A stretch of 64,000 nt of DNA from NCBI GenBank assembly GCA_036852015.1, contig JAANDG010000445.1:59389-123388 (forward strand), given 5' to 3'. Of the stretch, positions 50,013 through 60,216 are shown one piece after another. Numbering within the stretch: the first letter of the stretch is position 1; every line of letters begins with the position of its first letter. The DNA is from Pelodera strongyloides. Taxonomy: Eukaryota > Nematoda > Chromadorea > Rhabditida > Rhabditidae. The position numbers and the translations under genes are program-made. The notes under the pieces are model-generated. The model saw nothing but the letters and a program-made list of their open reading frames with translations, had not been told where the DNA came from and did no database searches.

Positions 50013-51409
50013 TCAGTATACGAAATCCTGCGTCTTCACGTATATCTTTGTGAATCTCTTGGATCGTTCGTTCTGTTTCTTGGAGATTGTCTGATACAGA
50101 CGATTATTCTTCTTTTCCAGCACACGTTTAGTCTGAAATGGTGGATTCTGGCAAAAAAATAATCAGCATGTTTCTGAGGCTACGAGAATCTTTGTTCTTT
50201 ACTATGATAAAAGAATGCCGAAGTATTCTTTTTGTGAAGGAAAGTAGCGTACACTAAGCTTCAGCTAACAATAAGCTCCATAAATGGTAGTTTCCTTAAA
50301 AATCCAATCGTCTCATCAAAATACCTGTTGTGGCCATCGTTTTTGTAAATGAGGCAAAGTGTTGAGATGTTCAGTCTAAAATGAAGAGCAATTATTAAAT
50401 CACGATCATTGTTCAAAACTTCAAAACTATAAATATGGTAATTATTCTGTATGCGCTATGGTTACCGTAAGCGAGGTACCCAGAGAACAAATTATGAAGT
50501 AAAGCAAAACGGGGATTTGCAGACTTCACGACAAGTAAATCCATACTTGTTTTATTTTATCTACTCACCACAAAGTGTATTGAATGAGCATCGAGGCCAC
50601 GTCTCTGGATAATACCTTCCTCGATTGAATTGAAACCTGGAAGGGAGGAAATGAGGATATTACTTAAAACATAAAAATTATAACATTAATAAGCAGCCAA
50701 TCTAGGATTAGGATTACAGACAGTTATGGGATTTTCTCCAAATTATTGTTTCTGTTTCCGTAGTGGGCGGGCGCGCAAGGAGACAAAATTAGTATATTCG
50801 TCAAGATGGTTTTTCTTCCACTATGGCACTGCCCTTACCCATATTCGACGTCGTCAACAAGGCCGCTTTCTGTTCTTCTAAACCTGCTGGGTACTGTCTT
50901 ATTGTGAGGAAACCACTTGTTTGGTGAACTTCTGTAGGATCTTCTAGAGAGATTCCAATTGATCTGAAAGGTGAACAACAGTAATTCTAAACTCGAAACT
51001 ATATGGCGAAGATCAATGAAGTATGGGATATTTTTGTATGCAGTCGTATATGGAGTGTTTACTTGAACTCACGTAAAGTTGATTGCCGGAGTTCCGAAAA
51101 CTAATCCAGGCGCCACGCTGAATGTCACTGTTTCGTTGTAAGAAGACGTGGAGAAATCGAATGGAATATCAGCTGCTTTGGATCCACGTGCTGAAAATGT
51201 ATAAATGGTACCGAACGTATGAGTTGCATCGCTTTCATAGGCTTCGCCTTATTTGAGGATCGCATGCGAAACACCAGTCTATTTAAACAAAGCGGTTAGT
51301 TGGGTCTACCGGTATGGTAATTGTTCCTTACAAATAGGTAACCTTTTACAGAAGTTTCCCACGTTCCGAGGAGCCATGCCAGATAAAGGAGCACTGTGGG
51401 AAGAGGCAT
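50013..51409 (-). CDS. small secreted protein of unknown function, 187 residues
   Basis: Six exons (- strand order): 51409-51343, 51190-51073, 50963-50839, 50636-50569, 50375-50325, 50147-50013. All junctions keep phase and the gene ends TGA 50015-50013. ATG 51409 was chosen because it starts an N-terminal signal peptide (MPLPTVLLYLAWLLGTWETS) 11 bases behind a TTTCAG site. The mature part has an NETVTFSVAPGLVFGTPAIN stretch with an N-glycosylation sequon and no cysteines. The C-terminal third is basic (KRVLEKKNNR, KKQNERSKRF). I recognise no family. It follows the Reeler/EGF gene on the same strand at about 260 bp and is probably its downstream operon partner. An upstream-exon relationship is excluded by the stop at 51669-51671. 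Confidence 0.8.
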
Positions 51410-51419
51410 AGTGGTCCGG

Positions 51420-51422
51420 ACT
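51420..51422 (-). promoter_or_regulatory. probable spliced-leader trans-splice acceptor of the orphan gene
   Basis: TTTGCATTTCAG on the - strand, 11 bases before ATG 51409. No donor-bearing upstream exon is evident between it and the preceding gene's AATAAA about 115 bases away. This spacing is what downstream operon genes of nematodes show. Confidence 0.65.
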
Positions 51423-51535
51423 GAAATGCAAATTTGACCAAAATATCCTATCCACTGTCACTTATTTCTCATGTATATTATTTCTCATGTACCAAGTTAC
51501 CACATCTTATTCTTCTATAAATACCTGAATATGTA

Positions 51536-51541
51536 TTTATT
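51536..51541 (-). promoter_or_regulatory. polyadenylation signal AATAAA for the Reeler/EGF/ShKT gene
   Basis: AATAAA on the - strand about 128 bases after the stop codon and about 115 bases before the trans-splice site of the next gene. Confidence 0.65.
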
Positions 51542-51668
51542 GCAGGGCTAACAATAGAATCGTCTACATCTCCTTTTTACTAACAAGCATGATAATTATT
51601 TCAGAATTGTGACAAATAGTTTGTTTGAATAAATTTTCGCAAATAAACGTTGATGCATATATATGGTT

Positions 51669-54600
51669 CTATAATAGTATTGTGAACAAACTTGTCTCAT
51701 TCTTGTATGTGCACTGTTCACAGGTTACTGCACAATTTGTTTCGAAGAAGTCGGTGTCATCTGCTAATTCACACTGTCCTTCTCTCTTCCAGATACGACA
51801 ACTACCGTACACATCTTGGCAGGGTCCTGGAGGGAAAATAATTAGCCTACATATAATTCCGAGTTATTTCCACATGGTCACTTATCGTGCATACATAAAG
51901 TGCTAGTTATTCGAAGCCTCTGTCCTCAATCCTAGTTAGGTTTATTTATTTATCAAAGGTTACGGAAGTATAATGAAAATGACGTACTCTGACAATCCTT
52001 CCCCATCCAACCGTCTTCACAAACACACTCGTAATCGTTGAATTTATCCACACATTTCTTTGCGTTTTGACAGCGCAACCAATTGCATTCGTTGATTTCT
52101 GAAGATATTTTAGATATTAGTTTCATGTACATGGCAAGTATTATTGCAATGCTGTCTCTGGTTTCAGCTACAAATTCCTGATCAATGTCAACGATTCTTG
52201 ATGAACAAATAGTTAATATAATGAGAGCTTCTTCCGACTCCCAATATAAGATTGACACACACATTCAAAGCGGGTTTACCGACCGGCTTCGGCTTTACGC
52301 CATCATGAGGAACAACATCTCTCAAAAAATTCAGAAAACTGTATAGCTACAAACATTACAATCAAACTTACCAAAAACCTAATTGTTTACATCTTATATT
52401 GGGAGTCGGAAGTATCTCTGATTATATCATATATCTGTTCATTATGACGACATCCCTCCAGCAGCACGCCAAAACAAATATTGACTCTTGATGATAAGAT
52501 TTTGTACTGTATCGTCGATGCATTTGCTTTCTTCTATGAATGTAATAGTCACCTCTTTCACATCGTCTTCCGATTGCTCCCTGTGGACAGTCGCAGTACA
52601 ATTCTCCTTGTTCGTCAGATAGACATTTGCCTCCATGATTACAGTAATCGGATGGACACTCCACTAAATACAGCACGACAATGCCAATTAATAAGTTCAA
52701 TATCGCAGTTCAGGCACCGCTCGCAATTGAAAGGCTATCCTTTTAATTTTAAAGATGTCTTCACGTTTAGTTCAACCAAACTATTAGGTTTGTTGTGACA
52801 GCGAGTGAAGGTGGAATAATTTTGCCGTGAATCTTTTCTTCATTCATTTTCTTATATTTTTTGCAAATCAAGAATAATACTGTGCGTGCGTGGTATGCGC
52901 ATATGAAACGAAAGGTTTCAGAAAAATGTGTTGGATAGTCTGTACGTGCCGAAACACTAGTATGCAAGATTGTTCAAATTCATGTTTATCATTAATTTGA
53001 AACATTTACCTTCGCATAAAGATCCAACGTATCCTTGGGTGCAATTACATGAATATGTCTCATTGTATACATTATTCACACATTCTCCACCATTGCGACA
53101 ATTGTTAGACACACAGTAGTCGACGTCTACAAACGAGTAACAAGGTCTGCACTTACATATACCAGTTGTACGTATTTCTGAACAATTACGAAAAAACAAT
53201 GGTCGTACAGCCCACAATTTGCTCGATGAACAAGCATAGCTCAACTTTCAATTTATGAATAAATTAATGACTAACCTTGGCAGTGTTTTCCCGTGAAACC
53301 ATCCACGCATTCACAATGAATTGTTTCATTCGAAAAGGTGCATGTCGCACCATTCTGGCAAGGGTTCTTGGCATTACAAGCAACTGAAACCAGTATTCAA
53401 TGAAAAAAACATGCAAACCTATTTAGGTAGCACGGAACGAGAAATAACCTACGCCGAAAACTGATATGTTTGTTCCTTAAAATAATTGACTGAAACCTAT
53501 TTGGCAAAATCCAGCATAGTACAGTACAGTGGGCCATAGCTAGCATCAAAAGAATAGTTGTGCTGAGCGATTCGTGTAGCATAAGGAAACCAAAGAAAGG
53601 CAAACTATGTACTATGAATAGTATCTTGAGATTTCCATACCGATGTGTTCCTCCTCTACGTCTTGTTCTTTGACTGTCGGTAGCTCTTCTACTTCTCTGT
53701 GATCTCTCTTCTTTTCATCCTCTGCATGTATTATCTGATTCTCTTCCTCTCTCTTCACTCTCGTTTTCTTCGTTTGCGAATTCAGAAATCTCAGATCAGC
53801 TTCATCCAGTTGAAGACTTGATGGAAAAGTTTTTCTTATTCTAATTTCCTCCTCGCTCGAAGAATTCGGATTCGAAGCTGAAGTGACAAGTGCGTTAGCA
53901 AATAATACGGTGGGAAGCTAAAGCGGTGACACGCAGAATTCAGAAGCCGGCTAGAGTTTCGCGAAACGTGGTCTATTTTGTTTGGCGTCAACATTATATA
54001 TTGGAGGACATTACATAATAGGGAATGTGTGCATAATCATATGAAATGAAAATACATGAAAAAGACATCATGAAATTTCTTTTCAATCACATTACCTGGT
54101 GGGTGTAGAGTAGTCGTTGGAAGAGCCGGTCGTGTCGTTGTTCTTCTTGTAGTTGCAATTGTATGTGGAACTCGTACTTCAATCACAGGAGATGACCGGT
54201 CTCCGACTATTGTAAGTTGGGGTTTGAGGAGTGAACCTTAAAGAGACACAACCTCTGAAGAAACCTTACCTTAGAAGAAAACACCCGAAAGATCTTCAAC
54301 CCAAACAAATTAAAAATATTACGTTTCCAGTTATAGTTGTGAAAGTGCGGTAATTTTTCAATGACCTAGTTTATTATTCTGTTAATGCTTTGCACAACTG
54401 TTGCAATTTGTTTTGCAAATACAAGACTACAAAAAGAAAACGCATATGCGGTTTGATGAGAAGTTTACATAAATTAACGTCGCAAATGAAACGAAAGCCA
54501 TGCGCACCATCAAGTTCAGTTTCTGCTGAAGATATGTCAAAAGGAAGTGCTTCGGAAGAACCCGTCGAGATGTTTCGCATTGACGAGCCAACTTTCTGAA

Positions 54601-57600
54601 GAAAAAAACAGTCTCGTTCACAATCTGGCGACAGATCGAGATTAAAAACCATGATTTGCGCTAGAGATGCGACGTCCTCTGTATTGTCAATTCGAATAAC
54701 ATCCTAAACTCAATAGACCAACCTTAGTAAACGGTGTAATAGTTGCAACTTCAGATGAGTCGGTTAGAGGTGTCGACGTTAGTGCCGTAGGTGGTAGTGT
54801 TGAGGATTGTTCTACTCCTTCCTTGATTGCCTTAACTCGTCTTTCAGCATTCCAACGTTCCTACAGCATGTACAGAAATAAAAAAATGAAAAAGTATGTT
54901 ACTCTGCTGCCTTTCAGTACAACTACTTCAGCACATATTCCTATGTCTCTGTAGTGTCAGTAGGTCTGTGACTAGTGAGACCCTTTCTGCAAAGAAAAGC
55001 TGCTTGCTCTGCCTAGTTAGCGGCTAGCCTAAACTACAACGGCAAAATTGAAGCAACGTCATTTTCGGTTTCCGGAAACAAGTAAATGTGAAAACACACC
55101 GTGAGTATTTCGAGCAGTTTTCGTTTAGCCGTTTTCTTCTCCGAATTCTCTGTTTCCTCTTTTTCAAAAAGAATCTTTCTCTGAAAGAGTCGGGCTTCAG
55201 GGGAAATCCTTCTTTGTCGGATGACGTCACGAGAAGACCAATCAATTGATTGAGAGGAAGTTGCTGAAGAAGAAGATTACAGTCCTAGAGGAGTAAACTG
55301 GTTAGAGCGGTCGTTTTTCCAGTATCATTTTGTTCAGAGAGAGATAAGCATTGGGTACAGTCCTTCAGTTATTTTACATGCAACAAAATTTTTGTGAACT
55401 GTTGATAATGACCGCTTTTGGCAGCCCTCTGTTTCGCTATGACCACTTAAAAGAATTTTTCTTTCGAAAAAGTAATGTCAAAGTTATTTGCAAGATCCTC
55501 AGACATGCACCGCAGTTTGAACATGTTTATATTGACAATGTCTGGTGTTTTTTAATCAGAGTTCAGACTACATACTGTATAATGTTGAGGATCTTGTCGT
55601 GAATAGGAATAGCTTTCTGCCTATGAGTTTTACACAAGTTTGGGTTCCGCATAGAAAAATTCTTTACTTCTCAGCCTTTTTTGTAACACAGTTACATCGG
55701 GGTATGGGACCGATCGGTCTTTATAACTTGTAAGCGCGCTTTGAGGTCTTTTGTCATGCTGAACGTCGTATTAATTCGTTTAAATAATAGAGTCATGGTT
55801 CTTTATTACATAGCTTCCTTATTATAGAAATTCAAAACATTCTACACGGTGAGATCAGTAAAATTAAAAATCAGAGAAATCGTTGGTATAGAGCGAATGG
55901 ACACATTTTAAGTGAGGAGATAAAGCACGAAAGATCAAATATCAAAAATGACAAGTTACAACAACCAATCTTCACCGTTATTGATTTCCTCTGAAGAATC
56001 TGCTTGGCCGATTGGAAGGAGGAATCCTGACTGTGGAGTCCATCGTTCCCAGATTCTATCCATTTCTGATACCAGGGTCAACCTGGAAGAAGAACTTTTA
56101 TTACCTCGTCTTACGTACAAGTTGTTTTGACATTTAGATTTAATGTTCGGAATTATTGTTATGTTGTCACATGTCCCTTACTGCCGTTTTGCTGTCTTAA
56201 TTTAATTGTATCTATTATTTAATTACCAGCCGTTCGAAGAGCCCTACGGGCTCTTCTCCGACTGGAGGAATCGGCCTTCGGCCGATTGTTTCCCTATTTG
56301 AAAAAAGAATTGCTGCAATGTAAAAAGTTAACTCTCGTCTCTTTCTCTTCCGTGCCACTTACATTCACACGTCTCTGATTGTGGAAACGTATAATAATCA
56401 GTTTGGATCTCCACTCGACTAATGCTACCATGCAAATTTGCCATTGACGGTGCTTATGTAGAGCATATTGCTACCCCTATAAAAGCTAGCATAGCTCAAC
56501 CGGTAGAGCGTCGGACTGTGAATCGAGAGGTTGTGTGCTGCTGTGGGTTCGAATCTCGCCAGCGACAAAGATTTTGTATTCTCTTTCGATCGAAGAATTT
56601 TCTTTATGAAGGGATTTCGTTGTGCACATAAAAACAAACCCGTGACAAACTCTTCTCCTTTATATAATAAGATATATGTTTCTGGGCGCTTCTTTGTGAT
56701 GTAATAAATTATTATTATTATTATTATTATTATTATTTGATTTTCCATTTACAGTATTATCACCCTTTATCAACTGAAAGAATCGATGCAACTGGAAATA
56801 AATTATTATTATTATTATGTCATGTTTTCTCGGTCGGGAATATATTACATTAATTTTTGTGGCTTGAGATGTGCTGGTGAACTGTTCTGGGGTGATATGT
56901 GTGCGCGTGTCATACTTGTGCGCAATAGCAAAAAATGCATAGTCTACGTGCTACTGATATTTTATAAAAGTAGAACTCACATAAATTGTACAGGACCGAC
57001 ATCTTTCTCCGATATCCAATCTACTTCAAGTTCCCATTTTCTCTCATCATTTGAATGCGTGATTGTATCATTCAGACCTGACACCGCACAATCCAAGTAT
57101 CGTATTCCTAAAGTTCTGATCTCTTACGTTCTGATTTGTGCAATCCATAATGAACGACATATACGTCGTGAGTGTCGAGCTCAACTTGGACTCACAAGTA
57201 AAGGCTCATATAACCCAACCGAGTTTTCCTCAAAAAATACAAGATACTCGATCGGAACTTCTCCTACAACAATTGCACCATAAGAACAACTTTAAAAAGT
57301 CGACTACCGTAATCCTGCCATTTGTTGTCTTTTAGGAATGTCCCTCCTCGAAGCGATCCGATCAAGAATCCATTTGGAAGGGCAAGTCTTGGTTCCAGAA
57401 GGAGACCTCGGAAGTGGACGAGGCCAACTAAGCGAACTGAAAAATCTTATTGTTATACTGAACCTCTACAATGGTGCACCCACTAAATTTGACTTTAGAA
57501 ATAGCATACATGTTCTCAATGAAACATCATTCCTTTCTCTCTCTACTCCGTTGTTTTTCAACCAAGAAGTTGATCTTTAGCATGCATGAATGTATCCAGT

Positions 57601-58197
57601 GTGCATATGTTTTTATACCCATCTAGATCTAAATCATGAACGCGAATATTATCTATACTAGTTCCCCGTCACTTTTTACATTAGGCAGATAAACCACTGT
57701 AAAGAGAAAGACATAAAAAGATAAAAGGCGAGGGTAAACTAGTTTCGCTTTTTCTTTCAAACTTGCAACAACAAAGCATAGCTTGAGAAACTAGATATTA
57801 CATGTTAACGATATCTTATCCATGCATGATTCGAACGTTGAAGGATACCAATAACGTCATATATGATATATTGGGAAATAATGTATTGAATCAAGTTATC
57901 TCGCTTTTACGAAATCCATGTAACCAACAGTAAGCCTTTGAAGAAAAAGATGGAATTGTTACCTTTTAACTTTGTGCCCGGAGTGTATGCCTTGACTTGG
58001 TTGCCCTTAGAGTTTGTAACGTGAAGTTCAAATGGGGGTTCTGAGTCTTGTGGATTCGAATACCGTCGATGATTCAACCGTAGAGAAGATGACGTCCAAC
58101 ATGGAAATCCAGACGGATCGGGGAGACTACCGTATACAGAAACAGAGAAGGTAGCAGACGACCAGAGAAGCAGAATACTTAGAGGATGATTGTTCAT
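51669..58197 (-). CDS. secreted Reeler - linker - 4x EGF - ShKT protein, 656 residues
   Basis: Fourteen exons (- strand): 58197-57963, 57436-57308, 57107-56981, 56082-55976, 55263-55100, 54860-54723, 54595-54508, 54236-54096, 53877-53641, 53383-53276, 53126-53010, 52663-52553, 52098-51988, 51826-51669. All phases agree; stop TAG 51671-51669. Residues 1-23 are a signal peptide (MNNHPLSILLLWSSATFSVS). About 28-175 is a Reeler domain (FPCW, PPFELHV, YTPGTKLKVRLVG, HFRGLLLEPR, YLDCAVSG, THSN, GPVQF). 176-455 is a Ser/Thr- and charge-rich linker. 456-604 is four EGF modules, each with six cysteines and the C-x-C near the end. About 606-642 is a six-cysteine ShKT domain, followed by a short tail. 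Each EGF is one exon of class 1-1. Likely extracellular-matrix or cell-surface binding; the exact role is unknown. Reelin, F-spondin or a membrane receptor is excluded by the absence of reelin repeats, thrombospondin repeats or a membrane helix. Confidence 0.9.
53010..53383 (-). other. EGF modules 1 and 2 (exons 10 and 11)
   Basis: Module 1 is CNAKNPCQNGATC followed by CECVDGFTGKHC. Module 2 is CVSNNCRNGGEC followed by CNCTQGYVGSLC. Neither has the D/N-hydroxylation pattern of calcium-binding EGF domains except the opening DVDYC of module 2. Confidence 0.85.
56485..56566 (+). pseudogene. tRNA-like / SINE-like sequence in intron 3 of the Reeler gene
   Basis: TAGCTCAACCGGTAGAGC gives a correct D-arm and A box. 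GGTTCGAATC is a good B box. The loop CTGTGAA would show a GTG (His) anticodon. However, the anticodon stem is poorly paired, the variable region is long (about 17 bases) and the acceptor strands (GCTAGCA, CAGCGAC) do not match. A tRNA-derived repeat is more likely than a working gene. It is antisense to the host gene. ATT trinucleotide runs follow at 56708-56738 and 56802-56818. Confidence 0.6.
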
Positions 58198-58207
58198 ACT
58201 TGTTAAA

Positions 58208-58210
58208 TCT
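58208..58210 (-). promoter_or_regulatory. probable spliced-leader trans-splice acceptor of the Reeler/EGF/ShKT gene
   Basis: GTTGTTTCAG on the - strand 11 bases before ATG 58197, with no obvious upstream coding exon. This also decides the start against an in-frame ATG at 58254, which lies before the acceptor. Confidence 0.6.
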
Positions 58211-59004
58211 GAAACAACTGACAGCCAGATACATGAGCTGGTATAGGTGGTCATAGCTCATAGCTCAAAGGCGTAGGAAAATATTTGGCATGCGAGAACG
58301 AACTATGTTTATACTTTTTTCTCACACGAATTGTTCGACGTTGCTGTCCAATAGGCAATAAATAGGGTGCTACAATATGAAACAACAAAAATGACACTAA
58401 ATTGTGACCAGCAATTCTGGCATTATTACTTTGCGAAAAGTTTATGGTATCCATATTTCCATAAAGGGAAAACAATTGTCGAAGAAATGAACTGAACTGA
58501 GCGCATTCGCTGTGAACGTAAGAATGTAAAAACTAGAGCTGCCATGTTAATTTTGCTCCAAGACGGACTGACGATTTCTGTCTTGCTTCAGTGAAAGAGG
58601 TGGCCTGATCTGGGAAAGCAGTTCCCTCTTTAGTATCAAGAAATATGGCTTGGGCCAAACTGCGTACTCTGCATAATCAGTGACCTGAATACTGCATACC
58701 AACTAGTTATACCATGTCAGCACTTTCACTAGTCATGTACTGGAGCCATTACCTCATTGACCTGCCATTTCATTCAAGAAACGAGGACGTTTCTGTGTTT
58801 TATGTCAATGAACCTTTCTTTGTTATGATGGAAGTTGGAAGCATCCTCTATAAGAGTAGTAGTATGGTTTTTTGTGCATAAAATGCATAAACAGTAGCAT
58901 ACAAGGACATACAAGTACGATATGAATGATCTTAATGGTAACTAGGGCGAGAGTATTAGTATTATTGCAGCTTTTTATACCTCCTCAAGCAGTGAACTGC
59001 GATT

Positions 59005-59367
59005 TAAAGGGATCAGCTCACCTTAAGTTGTGTCTGTTTTTTTTTGTTTCTTTATTTTCTATAAGGAATAATAAAAATTTGGAATAGAAAAAGTAGTGTT
59101 CAATTTCAATACTCACGAAGATATTTGGTGATAAAGTGGTGGATTGATCGGGCCGACATGCAAAAAGGGCAATTATCCTATACAAACAAGGCAGGACAAT
59201 TGCCCTTTTTGCATTTCGGCCCGATCAATCCACAACATTTTCACCCAATATCTTCGTGAGTATTGAAATTGAACACTACTTTTTCTATTCCAAATTTTTA
59301 CTATCCCTTATAGAAAATAAAGAAACAAAAAAAACAGACACACTTTAAGGTGAGCTGATCCCTTTAA
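59005..59367. mobile_element. palindromic TTAA element (family M5)
   Basis: TTAAAGGGATCAGCTCACCTTAA at the left is mirrored by TTAAGGTGAGCTGATCCCTTTAA at the right. The arms of about 180 bp are nearly identical (for example ACTCACGAAGATATTTGGTG against CCCAATATCTTCGTGAGT), with a centre near 59186 in AAACAAGGCAGGAC. A partial relative lies at 63058-63275. Confidence 0.92.
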
Positions 59368-59454
59368 GCTAGATTACTACTTTGCTTACTTTGCCACAGC
59401 TAACTGTCAATTCAAGGCTTATGGATCCTATCAAAAGTTGAGTGACGAGAAATG

Positions 59455-59518
59455 AGATGGAAGAGAGAGAGCAGAAGGAGAGAGAGCGAGAGAGACAGAA
59501 GGAGAGAGAGAAGGAGAA
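59455..59518 (+). repeat. GA-rich microsatellite
   Basis: Imperfect GAGAGA/AGAAGG repeats downstream of the palindromic element. Confidence 0.85.
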
Positions 59519-59774
59519 AACTAAAGAGAGATAGCGGGTAAAATAGATAAAAGTGAAAGTTAAGACTGCGCGACGCAGAGAATGAGAAGTGCTTTTCTAC
59601 TTGTTAGCGAATTATTGTGATGTCTTCGTTTTGACTGGAGGTAAATATTTTTCCGATAAATTATAAAGTGGAGGTAGATCTTAGATAAACGTTGGTAAAT
59701 TAACAGCCAAACCTCACTCTATTATTGTTACTGATAGAAATTATCCTGACATAATACTTTGAAATCCAATTGCT

Positions 59775-59818
59775 GGTTTGTTTGTTTGTTTGCTTGTTTG
59801 TTTGTTTGTTTGTTTGTG
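59775..59818 (+). repeat. (TTTG)n microsatellite
   Basis: Eleven tetranucleotides with one TTGC variant. Confidence 0.9.
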
Positions 59819-60190
59819 TGTTTGGTCCCTTATTTTGTTTTGTTGCACTCTTATAACTACTGACTCAATGTGTGCCGTATGTTTCATAACTCAAAGTTGT
59901 TCGTATCTGTGCACACAAAACATTGATAAAGAATGATAGTAAACAGTGGACTCGGAGTGCCTTATCGACTAAAACGAGTTCTAAATACGTGCACTTCTTA
60001 CCTCAACGGTAGAAAGCAAAAACAATTTATTTTATTTATTTATTAATTTTTATATGATTTTTTTATTAATCGCCAATGCAAAAGTCTTTTCTTGACTATG
60101 TGTACGTCTTTCCTGAAGGATTTTCAGCGTTTATTATTAACAATTTCGAAATAAATGTGCTAGATTCTCTAATTTTCGAAAGAGTTTTCA

Positions 60191-60192
60191 GG
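60191..60192 (+). promoter_or_regulatory. possible spliced-leader trans-splice acceptor of the MARVEL-like gene
   Basis: GAGTTTTCAG ends at 60191, 25 bases ahead of ATG 60217, without a recognisable upstream exon. Confidence 0.5.
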
Positions 60193-60216
60193 AATTCTAC
60201 ATATTAAAATTTTGTC

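Larger units (their letters stand above)
58211..60216. other. divergent intergenic region between the Reeler and MARVEL-like genes
   Basis: Expected to hold both promoters; no definite motif was recognised. It contains a palindromic element (59005-59367), a GA microsatellite at 59455-59518 and TTTG repeats at 59775-59818. No coding exon is supported. Confidence 0.6.

Noticed and set aside
56485..56566. Functional tRNA-His (GTG)
   Set aside because: Acceptor and anticodon stems do not pair and the variable region is too long.
58195..58254. Upstream ATG at 58254 as start of the Reeler gene
   Set aside because: It lies before a TTTCAG acceptor, and the ATG at 58197 directly begins a signal peptide.
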